From: Ignavibacteriales bacterium | GTDB taxonomy: Bacteria > Bacteroidota > Ignavibacteria > Ignavibacteriales > Ignavibacteriaceae | Reading direction: 5' to 3' | DNA: 64,000 nucleotides | NCBI GenBank assembly: GCA_016709765.1 | Contig: JADJMD010000013.1 | Location: forward strand, 310,001 to 374,000 | Shown here: piece after piece, positions 35,272 through 44,409 of the stretch | Layout: each line of letters opens with the position of its first letter | Position numbering within the stretch: the first letter of the stretch is position 1 | Position numbers and translations under genes: made by a program | The notes under the pieces: model-generated | Database searches by the model: none | What the model was told of the DNA's origin: nothing | Seen by the model: the letters and a program-made list of their open reading frames with translations, nothing else

Positions 35272-35388
35272 AGCTCCGTAAATTAAAGTCGTTTAGAACT
35301 TTCTTTTCACACAATAAATAGCTAATCAGTTTTCAACACTGTAGTAAGACATTGGCTGAGAAGTAAATTCCCAGCCATCTTATATCAA
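35243..35388 (-). repeat. Module 3' element, copy 3 (end of module C)
   Basis: The same layout as at 9531 and 20346: terminator, AGCTCCGTAAATTAAAGTCG, TTTAGAACTTTCTTTTC, AATAAATAGCTAAT, CAACACTGTAGTAAGA, then hairpin GGCTGAGAA/TTCCCAGCC next to the stop codon. Confidence 0.7.
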
Positions 35389-35390
35389 AC

Positions 35391-37379
35391 CTATTTCATT
35401 AATATCATCTTCCTAGTTTCAACATACGAACCAACTGTTATTTTGTAAAAATATATTCCACTTGCTAATTGAAGACTGCCGACTGAAGACTTAAATTCAA
35501 TCTCATACCTTCCTGCTTCACGATATTCATTAACAAGTGTTACTAATTCATTTCCGAGTAAATCGTAAACCTTTAGAGTTTGATGACTAGCAACTGGTGA
35601 CTGCCAACTAATCTTAGTAGTTGGATTAAATGGATTGGGAAAATTCTGTTTTAAAAGAAAAGAAGTAGGGTTTCCAAATTCAACTTCGATTTCGTTTGAA
35701 TATTCAAATGCACCATCGTTATCGATTTGTTTTAATCGGTAAACATACTTTCCAGGTTGTGATTCAGAATCGATAAAAGTATATGTTTTTAATGAATTAG
35801 AATTACCATTGCCCGCAACAAAACCTATTTTTTGCCAGCTTGGATTTTTTTCAGACATTCTTTCAATTTCAAAACCATAATTATTTACCTCGGTCATCGT
35901 AATCCAATTAAGCTCTACTGTAGAACCAGTTATGGAAGCACTGAAAGATGAAAGTTCAACCGGCAAAACTCCATCCTGAAAAATTCTTTGCGCATAAATG
36001 TCTAATCCGCCTGTTCTCCAATCAGTCCAGACTGCTATTGCTCCACCCTGTCCATCGGTTGTAATTTTCTGCTCATTCTGAATATTGTTAGCAGTGCTTA
36101 CAGCTACTCCACCGGCATTCCACTGTATATTTCCTGTTGAGTCAATTTTTTGTGAAAAAAGATTATAATCAGTAAATGATGTATTGTCTGTCCAATTAAT
36201 TATCACTCCACCAGAACTGTCTCCAATTACCTGAAGGTCGAATGGTGAAGTATTGTCAATTTCGTAAATGGGAATGCCTTTGCTTGTCCAAATAAAATCC
36301 CCATTTGAATTTACTCTCTGTGCATATATATGAAGTCCATTTCCATTTCTTTCATCGAGCCAGGTTAGTATAGCGCCTCCTGAATTATCAGAAGCGAGAG
36401 CAACTCCGCCTTCAAGAATACCTATTGAATCTGAAATTGCCACCCCGTTTGCAACCCATTGTGTTACTCCCGAAGAATTAATTCTTTGGGCATAAACATC
36501 CGTACCTGTCCCGCTTCGCTCATCATCCCACGCAATAATGGCACCGCCATTGCCATCAGTACAAATTTTGGGTGTTATGGTGGTAGATTGGTTAGGGCCC
36601 GGTGAACAAATCTCCACTCCATTAGTAGGCCATTGAACAATTCCGTTACTATTTATTTTTTGTGCATAAACAGTTGACAATAGATTTCCGACTGGACCTA
36701 AATCGCTGTGAAAAGCCACGATGGCGCCGTTACTAAAATCTGAAATTAGCCTGGCAAGGTATTGTTGATTTGCGGCAGTAGAAATTGGGACGCCATTTGA
36801 ATTCCATAACAAATTACCACTATTGTCAATGCGTTGTGCATAAATATCGCTGGTAGAACCGGATCGATAATCTTCCCAGACAATTATAGCTCCTCCTGAT
36901 CCATCGCTAATTACATCATTAACAAACTGATAATTAATATCGTTACAAACGGCAATTCCATTTGTTGTCCATAAAACATTTCCACTTGAATTTATGTGTT
37001 GTGCATAAACGTCCAAATTCGGAAATCCATTTCTTCTATCATTCCACACAACAATTGCCCCGCCTGCACCATCATTAATAACAAATACATCTGTCTGATA
37101 TCCGGCAGCAGTGCAAATGGCTACTCCATCGGCAGCCCACTGAACTGTGCCCGAGGCATCAACTTTCTGAGCATAAATATCATTGTTAAATGTATTGGCT
37201 CTGTCATCATCCCATGCCATTATAGCCCCACCACTTCCATCATTAACAATTGCTGGTTTTCCCTGAATATTTGGTGCGGTACAAATGGGTGTATTTACTG
37301 TTGGATCATTTGACCACTGAGCATGAGTTAACGAATAAATAAACAGGACTAGTAAGAGATATAAATATAACTTTGTCAT
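35391..37379 (-). CDS. T9SS-sorted repeat protein of module C
   Basis: The 662-residue protein has a signal peptide (YLYLLLVLFIYSLTHA-Q) and about eight repeats of some 50 residues with the pattern DGSGGAIIAWDDERS...DIYAQRINSSGxxQW, a bladed propeller-like array. A fibronectin-like region follows (VELSSFSASITGSTVELNW), then a sorting domain (QNFPNPFNPTTKISW, SGIYFYKITVGSYVETRKM). The frame is intact. An AAGGAG ribosome-binding site lies just before the ATG. It is the sole gene between HTCS C and the 3' repeat, hence the probable single target of HTCS C. The biochemical role is unknown. Confidence 0.85.
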   Translation of the reverse strand: MTKLYLYLLLVLFIYSLTHAQWSNDPTVNTPICTAPNIQGKPAIVNDGSGGAIMAWDDDRANTFNNDIYAQKVDASGTVQWAADGVAICTAAGYQTDVFVINDGAGGAIVVWNDRRNGFPNLDVYAQHINSSGNVLWTTNGIAVCNDINYQFVNDVISDGSGGAIIVWEDYRSGSTSDIYAQRIDNSGNLLWNSNGVPISTAANQQYLARLISDFSNGAIVAFHSDLGPVGNLLSTVYAQKINSNGIVQWPTNGVEICSPGPNQSTTITPKICTDGNGGAIIAWDDERSGTGTDVYAQRINSSGVTQWVANGVAISDSIGILEGGVALASDNSGGAILTWLDERNGNGLHIYAQRVNSNGDFIWTSKGIPIYEIDNTSPFDLQVIGDSSGGVIINWTDNTSFTDYNLFSQKIDSTGNIQWNAGGVAVSTANNIQNEQKITTDGQGGAIAVWTDWRTGGLDIYAQRIFQDGVLPVELSSFSASITGSTVELNWITMTEVNNYGFEIERMSEKNPSWQKIGFVAGNGNSNSLKTYTFIDSESQPGKYVYRLKQIDNDGAFEYSNEIEVEFGNPTSFLLKQNFPNPFNPTTKISWQSPVASHQTLKVYDLLGNELVTLVNEYREAGRYEIEFKSSVGSLQLASGIYFYKITVGSYVETRKMILMK

Positions 37380-37421
37380 TTTTACTCCTTAAATCTTTAA
37401 ATGTATTAGCTATTTAAGGAG

Positions 37422-37487
37422 CAAAAATATTTGATTAGCAATGAGATTTATATCAGAAACGTCTCAAATTTTATAAGATATATCTCA
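37422..37487 (-). promoter_or_regulatory. Presumed HTCS operator and promoter of module C
   Basis: On the minus strand two adjacent 21-bp direct repeats start TGAGATATATCT (37487) and TGAGACGTTTCT (37466), matching at most positions. A TATTTTTG element (37429-37422) starts 37 bp after the start of the second repeat. The geometry equals modules A and B although the motif differs. The gene start follows about 43 bases later. Confidence 0.65.
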
Positions 37488-37533
37488 TTCAATACTTTAT
37501 GGAAGATTATTACGGAAGTATTAGCACTATCAA

Positions 37534-40500
37534 CTATTTGGTGTGTTGCTTTTTAAATTCGAGCGGAGTTTGTCCATAGAGTTCCTGGAACATTTTTGTA
37601 AAATAAGCCTGACTGCTGAATCCCACTCGATAGGCGATTTCTGCAATATTGCCCGCATCTTGCTTTAATAATTCCGCGGCTCTCTGTAAACGGAAATTTC
37701 TGATAAATTCTGATGCGGATTGATTTGTAACAGCCTTTATTTTTCTATGAAGCTGTGCACGGCTCATTCCAATTTCATCACATAAAATTTCAACTGAAAA
37801 GTTTTCATTGGAAATATTACTTTCTATTATTGATGTTAGTTTATCAATAAAAACTTTTTGAATTGATGGAACAATAACATTGGCAGGTTTAACCAGCATC
37901 TGAGTTTGATATTTTTCCCGCAATTGTCTGCGGATTTTTATAAGATTCCTAACACGGATTTTCAATTCATCTGAATTAAATGGTTTTATAAGATAATCAT
38001 CGGCACCGGTTTCAAGTCCTGCAAGTTTATCTTCTATTGCCGCTTTCGCCGTTAAAAGTATAACAGGAATGTGATTAGTTTTTTCACTCGTTTTAATCTT
38101 ACTAGATAATTCATAACCATCCATCTCCGGCATCATTATGTCGCTGATAATTAAATCAGGGATCGTTTCTTCTGCAAGCTTTAATCCTTTCACACCATTT
38201 TCAGTTTCAATTACAAAATAATTATCCTGCAGATTTTCTTTAATCATTTCACGAAGATCAGGATTATCTTCAACAACCAGAATTATTGTCTTGTCTTCAA
38301 TTTGTTCGCCGCCATTCGGATTAATCTTCGATGCAGTATCAACATAAACAACATCCTTTTTGCTTTCACTGAGAATTGCATTCTTCGCATCATTCAGAAT
38401 AATATTCTCTTTTTCTGTTAGTTCTACTATTTCACTTTCACCCAAATGATTTTTACCCAATGGTAGAAGGATTGTAAAAGCTGTTGTGTTGTTATTACTC
38501 TCAACTTCAATTTTACCTTTATGAAGTTCAGCGTATTCTTTAACCAAAGAAAGACCGATTCCTGTTCCTTCAAAATTTCTGGTGCCCGTATCATCAACCT
38601 GATAAAAACGATCAAAGATATTTTTAATTTTTTCTGAAGGAATTTCAATGCCCGTATTCACAAAAGAAATTTTTACACTATCACTTGATTTTGAAATTCT
38701 AACGTCTATCTTTTCATCTATTGGACTAAATTTGATCGCATTCGAAAGTAAGTTGTAAAAAACCGTCTCAAGTTTTTTCTTATCATAAAAAACAAAAATT
38801 TCTTCTTTCGATTGATTATCATCAACCGGAACACTATTAAAAGTAAGTTTTTGATTTTTTTGATTTGCCAGCGAAGAAAATGAAGCCGTTATACGTTTAA
38901 GAAATTTTACAATATCGCTCTCAGAAGCTGTTAGTTTTACATTCCCGGATTCAATACGTGATAATTCTAAAAGTTGATTTATTAATTGAAGAAGCCTTGA
39001 AGCATTTCTTTTCATTACAGCCAATTCCTTATCATCAGAATTGTTTTCCATTTTGCTTTTTAGTTTTTCCAGAGAACCAATAATTATCGTTAGTGGCGTT
39101 CTGAACTCGTGGGAGATATTTGCGAAGAATCTTGATTTAATCTGATCAACTTCCTGAAGTTTTTTTGATTCAAACTCTTTTAATCTCAAATTATTTTTAA
39201 GCTTAACCCTATTAAGCTCATATCGTCTTATAGCTACGAATCCAACTGCGGCCAGAACAAAATAAACTAAATAAGCCCACCAGGTTTTCCAGAAAGCCGG
39301 GTTTACAACAAAATCAAGTTTGGCCGGTTTGCTCCAGTATCCAAATTCATTCATTGCTTTCACTTCGAAAGAGTAGCTTCCACTTCCAAGATTTGTGTAT
39401 TGAACAGAATTATTTTTGTTTTCAACCCAATCCTTGTCAATTCCAGTTAGCCGGTATTTATATATCATTTTATTCGGTGCTGAAAGATTTATTCCAGTAA
39501 AATCAAACTTTAAATAATTTTGGTTATACTCTAATTGGGGTGATTTAATAAAATCTTGCAGCACAATGTCTTCATTATAAATCTGCAAAGATGTAATGTA
39601 GATTTTAGGAGGCATTTTATTTTCAACATCTTTTTGTGGATTATATTTTACTAATCCATTTGAAGTCCCTACCCAAACATAACCATCATTATCTATGTAT
39701 AATGATTTATCTAAACATAAGTTTGATGGTAAACCTGATTCGGCATCTATTATTCTAATTTTTGTGACGTCCTGAGAGAAATCAATAATATTTAAACCAT
39801 TATTAGTTGATGCATAAACTTTTCCATCATCCGAAATTGCAATTGCTTGAATCGAGTTACTTGAAAGCCCACTTCTTATATCCATCACAAAAACCGAATC
39901 ATCCTTTAACATATTTAATCCGCCCTGATCGGTACCCAAATATATTGTCCCATCTTTGCCCTCAGCGATAACATTAACGGTTAGATCTGATAAACCGTTT
40001 TTATTATTGAGAGTTTTAAAAGAAGAATTTTTATAGACTGAAACACCCCTGCCATTTGTTCCAAAATATGTGGTGTTATCTTTGCTTACAAGAATTGATA
40101 AAATATAATCATCAATTAATCCGTCCTTACTTGTTAAGTTGGATATTCTTCCATTTTCAATAAATACTACTCCGAATCTGGTAGCCGCAAGAATTTTTTC
40201 ATCGGGCGTTTCAACCATATCCATGATGTATGTATCAATCAGACCATTTTCCTTTGTGAGTTTTTTATTTGTGCCGTCGGATAAAATATTTATGCCATAT
40301 GTTGTTCCTGCATAAACAATTCCGCTTTTGGATTTAATAATACGTTTAACAACATTGCCGTAGTTATAATCTGCCATGCTCAATACTCTTGCCTGAGAAT
40401 TTGCATCGACGACTAAACCATTATGAGTCCCAAAGAAAAATTCTGAATCTTGATCCTGATAAATTGACCATACTTTATCGGAAGGAAGACCTGTGTCTTT

Positions 40501-41481
40501 ATTGAATATTTCAAGTCTGTCTGGATGATGAATATCTATTCCGTTACCATAAGTTCCTATGTACATAGTTCCGTAACTATCTAAAAATAGACAGCTGATT
40601 TCATTAAAAGAGAGACCATTGTTTACACCAATTAAGTCAATTTTATTTTTGTTTTTTATTATAACTCCTTCATCTGTGGCAAAGTAAATGTTTTCACTAT
40701 TTTCACTTATGATTGAAGTACAACTTGAATTTCGGCGGCCCCATTTTTCATTCATAAAGTCTATTTTTTCTTCCTTAAAAAGATGAATTCCAAGATTTGT
40801 TGAAAAGTAAATTGACCCATCAAGGTTTTCGAAAAAGTAATAAACATTTTCGTTTACCAGGCCATCTTTATAAGAATAGTTTTTTAGCTTACCATTTTTA
40901 AAAGTATAGAATCCTCCCTGGAACGTTCCTATAAAATAAGTGCCGTCCTTACTCTGAAATATTTCATAAACATCTTTGTGATTTAAATTATCTGGACTTA
41001 TCCATTGCGAGAACTTTCCATTTTTTAGAATAGATATATTCCCGTCTTTTCCACCAACCAATATGGTTCCATCCTGCAGAACTGAAACGCACAACAACCA
41101 ATTTGTTGCAAGACCATTAGTCGAATCGAGAACAATAATTGATTCATCTTTAATTACATTTAAACCCCCGCCATAAGTCGCAACATAGATTGAACTGTCA
41201 GAACCAATTGCTAAGTCCTTAATTCGGGATGAAGATAAACCGTTATGTTTATGAAAATTGACAAAATTAATTCCATCCCATCTTGAAAGACCATCATCAG
41301 TTCCTATCCAGAGATAACCCTGCTTGTCTTGTTCAATTGAATTTACGCGATCATTCACCAATCCATTTGCACTCGTTAAGTGCTTGTGGATTTTGATTTG
41401 TCCAAACAAGTAACCCTGGGCGAGCAAGGAAACAAATAATAGAAATACAACTACAGATGATTTCATTAATTTTAGGTACAC
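37534..41481 (-). CDS. Hybrid two-component sensor-regulator (HTCS) C, intact
   Basis: The 1,315-residue protein is uninterrupted. It has a signal anchor (VVVFLLFVSLLAQG), two-component-propeller blades (GYLWIGTDDGLSRWDGINF and on) to about 630, a Y_Y_Y domain (YSFEVKAMNEFGYWSK) and a membrane helix (WWAYLVYFVLAAVGFVAI). HisKA (FFANISHEFRTPLTII), HATPase_c (YNLLSNAIKF, GTGIGLSLVKEY), a receiver (ILVVEDNPDLREM, SDIMMPEMDG, LLTAKA) and an AraC domain (SRAQLHRKIKAV, SSQAYFTKMFQELY) follow. The second recognition helix differs from HTCS A and B, in line with the different operator. It reads straight into the region upstream of the 35391-37379 gene, its likely target. Confidence 0.93.
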   Translation of the reverse strand: MYLKLMKSSVVVFLLFVSLLAQGYLFGQIKIHKHLTSANGLVNDRVNSIEQDKQGYLWIGTDDGLSRWDGINFVNFHKHNGLSSSRIKDLAIGSDSSIYVATYGGGLNVIKDESIIVLDSTNGLATNWLLCVSVLQDGTILVGGKDGNISILKNGKFSQWISPDNLNHKDVYEIFQSKDGTYFIGTFQGGFYTFKNGKLKNYSYKDGLVNENVYYFFENLDGSIYFSTNLGIHLFKEEKIDFMNEKWGRRNSSCTSIISENSENIYFATDEGVIIKNKNKIDLIGVNNGLSFNEISCLFLDSYGTMYIGTYGNGIDIHHPDRLEIFNKDTGLPSDKVWSIYQDQDSEFFFGTHNGLVVDANSQARVLSMADYNYGNVVKRIIKSKSGIVYAGTTYGINILSDGTNKKLTKENGLIDTYIMDMVETPDEKILAATRFGVVFIENGRISNLTSKDGLIDDYILSILVSKDNTTYFGTNGRGVSVYKNSSFKTLNNKNGLSDLTVNVIAEGKDGTIYLGTDQGGLNMLKDDSVFVMDIRSGLSSNSIQAIAISDDGKVYASTNNGLNIIDFSQDVTKIRIIDAESGLPSNLCLDKSLYIDNDGYVWVGTSNGLVKYNPQKDVENKMPPKIYITSLQIYNEDIVLQDFIKSPQLEYNQNYLKFDFTGINLSAPNKMIYKYRLTGIDKDWVENKNNSVQYTNLGSGSYSFEVKAMNEFGYWSKPAKLDFVVNPAFWKTWWAYLVYFVLAAVGFVAIRRYELNRVKLKNNLRLKEFESKKLQEVDQIKSRFFANISHEFRTPLTIIIGSLEKLKSKMENNSDDKELAVMKRNASRLLQLINQLLELSRIESGNVKLTASESDIVKFLKRITASFSSLANQKNQKLTFNSVPVDDNQSKEEIFVFYDKKKLETVFYNLLSNAIKFSPIDEKIDVRISKSSDSVKISFVNTGIEIPSEKIKNIFDRFYQVDDTGTRNFEGTGIGLSLVKEYAELHKGKIEVESNNNTTAFTILLPLGKNHLGESEIVELTEKENIILNDAKNAILSESKKDVVYVDTASKINPNGGEQIEDKTIILVVEDNPDLREMIKENLQDNYFVIETENGVKGLKLAEETIPDLIISDIMMPEMDGYELSSKIKTSEKTNHIPVILLTAKAAIEDKLAGLETGADDYLIKPFNSDELKIRVRNLIKIRRQLREKYQTQMLVKPANVIVPSIQKVFIDKLTSIIESNISNENFSVEILCDEIGMSRAQLHRKIKAVTNQSASEFIRNFRLQRAAELLKQDAGNIAEIAYRVGFSSQAYFTKMFQELYGQTPLEFKKQHTK

Positions 41482-41574
41482 TTAATTATAATAGAATTGT
41501 TTAACTCAAGATAAATCTATAAAAGAATAAATAAAAAATCCCAACTATTTTTAAATAACAGAGATTAAAAATCG

Positions 41575-41599
41575 ACTCAAATAATAAATTTATTTGAGT
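41575..41599. promoter_or_regulatory. Perfect inverted repeat between divergent genes
   Basis: ACTCAAATAA, five bases, then TTATTTGAGT: ten-base arms without mismatch in the 406-base gap (41482-41887) between HTCS C and the 41888 gene. There is no T run, so it is more likely a protein-binding site than a terminator. I see no gene or other structure in the rest of this gap. Confidence 0.4.
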
Positions 41600-41887
41600 A
41601 AAAGTCTTTGACCAAAAACTAACAAGGAGGATGATATTCCTTATCTCAAGGAATTAACCTGCCTACAGTTTATATAAAAAATCCCGTTTAAATAATTCTA
41701 TTTATAAAATTCAACGATAATATAACAGATAAAATTGAACCGTAATATTGTATACCCTTGTAGTTGAAAAATTGAAATCACTGCTAATAATTATTCAATT
41801 ACCTTTTTAAAACACTAAATAAAGGGTTTGCTATTCATTACTACAATTAAAAAATTTCATGTACAACAAAATTCAGGGTGAGATATT

Positions 41888-43102
41888 ATGAAATCAAAAT
41901 CTAATCAAACAATTGTGTTTGCTTTTTTATTGATATTAACTTTTTCTATTAGTTCATCTGCGCAAAGCGGACCATACTTGGGTCAAGATCCTCCGGGTTT
42001 AACCCCAAAACTATTTGTTCCAAATTATTTAATGTCAAACAGTGATTGGTGGTGGCACGGTGGAATTGATTTTATATCGAATGGACAGGAAATGTTTTTA
42101 GATATTTATTGCCCCGCTGAGCTCGGAGGTATTAGAATACGATATATGAAATTAATAAATGGTGAATGGACGATACCAGAATCAGCTCCGTTTTCAAGTT
42201 CATCCCAATATGCAGATGCATCTCCTTCATTTATTGACAATGGACACAAAGTCATTTTTATTTCAGATCGTCCAAACGGTTATTACGGTAGTTTTTGGTC
42301 TACGACCAGATCAGGTAGTATATGGTCTAATCCTCAACCGGTATATGTACCATGGCTGCAGTCATTAAGCAGTGGATGGGGAATGACTCTTTCAAATAAT
42401 GAAACCATTTATACACAGTTGATCGACAATAACAGCAACACTGACTTTGATTTATACAGGATTAGGAAAGTTAATGGACAATATTTATTGCCGGAAAGGC
42501 TGGATAATAATATTAACTCTTCTTACATGGAAATGGGTGCTTTTATCGATCCGGATGAGAGATATATTATTTTTGAATCAAATAGACCGAGTGCTGCAGG
42601 ATTTTCCGATCTATACATCAGCTTTAAAAATTCAGAAGGAAACTGGACACAAGCTATAAATATGGGTGAGCCTATAAATTCGGATTTTGAGGATGGATCT
42701 CCATATGTTTCATCTGATTATAATTATTTCTTCTTTTTAAGCGACCGCAATGGTAGTAGAAATCCTTATTGGGTTGATGCAGAAATTATTAATGGTTTTA
42801 TATCCGGAATTAGAGAAGAATTGATTAATCAAATTCCAGATAATTTTAAATTATCTCAAAATTACCCGAATCCATTTAATCCTTCGACCACAATAATGTA
42901 TGAATTAAATAAAACAGCACATGTAAAATTGATTATTACAAATGTTCTTGGAGAAATTATTCTCGAAGCAGTTGATGAGATAAAGAATGCGGGAGTTTAT
43001 GAGTATCAATTTAATGCCACTAATCTTTCTAGCGGCATATATTTCTATCAGCTTACAGCTGGAAATTATTGGGATATAAAAAAAATGCTGCTTATCCAAT
43101 AG
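41888..43102 (+). CDS. Secreted PD40/TolB-like propeller protein with T9SS domain
   Basis: The 404-residue protein has a signal peptide (FAFLLILTFSISSSAQ). PD40-type beta-propeller repeats follow at about 50-310, as in TolB (DASPSFIDNGHKVIFISDRP, DERYIIFESNRPS, YFFFLSDRNGSRNPYW). The sorting domain (QNYPNPFNPSTTIMYEL, SGIYFYQLTAGNYWDIKKM) is at the end. It is exposed at the cell surface after T9SS export. It is transcribed away from HTCS C and followed 40 bases later by a beta-lactamase-fold lipoprotein gene on the same strand, possibly co-transcribed. Confidence 0.85.
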   Translation: MKSKSNQTIVFAFLLILTFSISSSAQSGPYLGQDPPGLTPKLFVPNYLMSNSDWWWHGGIDFISNGQEMFLDIYCPAELGGIRIRYMKLINGEWTIPESAPFSSSSQYADASPSFIDNGHKVIFISDRPNGYYGSFWSTTRSGSIWSNPQPVYVPWLQSLSSGWGMTLSNNETIYTQLIDNNSNTDFDLYRIRKVNGQYLLPERLDNNINSSYMEMGAFIDPDERYIIFESNRPSAAGFSDLYISFKNSEGNWTQAINMGEPINSDFEDGSPYVSSDYNYFFFLSDRNGSRNPYWVDAEIINGFISGIREELINQIPDNFKLSQNYPNPFNPSTTIMYELNKTAHVKLIITNVLGEIILEAVDEIKNAGVYEYQFNATNLSSGIYFYQLTAGNYWDIKKMLLIQ

Positions 43103-43142
43103 TTTTGTTTGATATAAAATATTTTATTAATAAAAAATAAAT

Positions 43143-44210
43143 ATGATGAATATACATAAGGGAAACTCAGCTTTATTTTTGCGAATTTGTTTGTTGATCT
43201 TAATTTTCTTCTTTGGGTCCTCCTGTTCGAATGAAATTGCAGATTCAATAGCGCCCGTGAATACTCAAATTCTTGATGAGGCTTTTGTTCAAGCGCAGCA
43301 AATACAAAATATTAAAAGCCTTGTAGTTTTTCATAACGGAAGTATAATTAAAGAAGGGTTTTTTAATGGCGGCGGTGCGGATGTACCTCACGATGTTAGA
43401 TCAGTTACCAAAAGTGTAATGGGATTATTGATCGGAATTGCAATTGAAAAAGGATTTATACCATCTATTGACCAAACAATAGGTGGTTATCTTAGTCCAT
43501 TAATCCAAAATCTAAGCACAGAAAAAGCTAATATTACAATTCGTCATCTCCTAACCATGAGCAGCGGTTTTGAATGGGACGAATATACTTCTAATGCTGG
43601 TTATAATAATTGGATTTCATCACCCAATCAGGTTCAATATCTTTTTGATAAGGAATTAGTTACACAGCCAGGTCAAATCTTTAACTACAATTCTGCAGCT
43701 TTACATCTTCTTTCTGTAATTCTATCCATAGCAACAAATATGCAAACTCTTGATTTTGCAAACCAATATTTATTTGAACCTTTAGAGATTGGTGAAAGAA
43801 ATTGGTCAATAGATAAACAAGGATTTAATAATGGAGGAGCTGGTTTAAAGATTACCCCGCATGATATGATAAAAATTGGTCAGCTTATTCTTGACGGCGG
43901 ATTGTATAAGGGAGATAGAATTATTTCTTTTCAATGGATTGATGAAATACTGGGTTCAAAAATTTCAACTAATAATATCAATCCATTTGCAAACGGATAC
44001 AGTTATTGCTTCTGGACCGGGCAAAACTCAGATGGACAATATGTGTTTGCTAATGGATATGGTGGGCAATTTATTGTTATCATACCTAATTTAAACTTAG
44101 TTGTTGTTGCAACAAATCAATGGAGCGGGGTTGTATCTACAGTAGCAAATGAGCAATGGTATCGAACATTGGATTTAATAATGTCTCAGGTTCTAGCAGC
44201 ATTCAATTAA
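43143..44210 (+). CDS. Beta-lactamase-fold serine hydrolase lipoprotein
   Basis: The 355-residue protein has a lipoprotein signal (lipobox near FFGSSC, Cys 28) and a class C beta-lactamase/penicillin-binding-protein-like domain. The nucleophile motif S87-V-T-K90 lies in RSVTKSVMG, the second motif is Tyr182-Asn-Ser in IFNYNSAAL, and the third is in NGYGGQF, where the usual Lys/His-Thr-Gly triad is Tyr-Gly-Gly. Proteins of this type are esterases or peptidases rather than antibiotic-inactivating enzymes. The start is the first of two adjacent Met codons, and no clear ribosome-binding site is visible. Confidence 0.85.
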   Translation: MMNIHKGNSALFLRICLLILIFFFGSSCSNEIADSIAPVNTQILDEAFVQAQQIQNIKSLVVFHNGSIIKEGFFNGGGADVPHDVRSVTKSVMGLLIGIAIEKGFIPSIDQTIGGYLSPLIQNLSTEKANITIRHLLTMSSGFEWDEYTSNAGYNNWISSPNQVQYLFDKELVTQPGQIFNYNSAALHLLSVILSIATNMQTLDFANQYLFEPLEIGERNWSIDKQGFNNGGAGLKITPHDMIKIGQLILDGGLYKGDRIISFQWIDEILGSKISTNNINPFANGYSYCFWTGQNSDGQYVFANGYGGQFIVIIPNLNLVVVATNQWSGVVSTVANEQWYRTLDLIMSQVLAAFN

Positions 44211-44324
44211 AATTATATTTTTTCCTTGGCCCTAATTTAACAATTTGATTTCTTTTTGGTGAGGTGACTCATGAAGAAAGTTAGCAGGTTCTAATTCTTG
44301 TTCTGAGTATGCTAAAAAACATTA

Positions 44325-44352
44325 AAAAAGCCCTGAAAATCAGGGGTTTTTG
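44325..44352 (+). terminator. Terminator-like hairpin of the left long repeat
   Basis: AAAAAGCCCTG, AAAAT, CAGGGGTTTTT: five-base stem extended by A/T pairs, with one G-G mismatch. The right copy at 55.76 kb has a perfect GCCCTG/CAGGGC stem. It is 110 bases after the serine hydrolase stop. Confidence 0.7.
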
Positions 44353-44409
44353 GTGGCTCCACAAACACGATACGCACTCAAAACGTAATAGGCTCGTTCT
44401 ATCTCTTTT

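Noticed and set aside
35900..37300. Repeated sequence suggesting a direct-repeat array
   Set aside because: The repeats are explained by the 50-residue SGGAIIAW...DIYAQRI units of the secreted protein.
43143..44210. Antibiotic-resistance beta-lactamase
   Set aside because: The third motif is Tyr-Gly-Gly instead of Lys/His-Thr-Gly and the protein is a lipoprotein beside a surface protein gene; an esterase or peptidase of the same fold is more likely.
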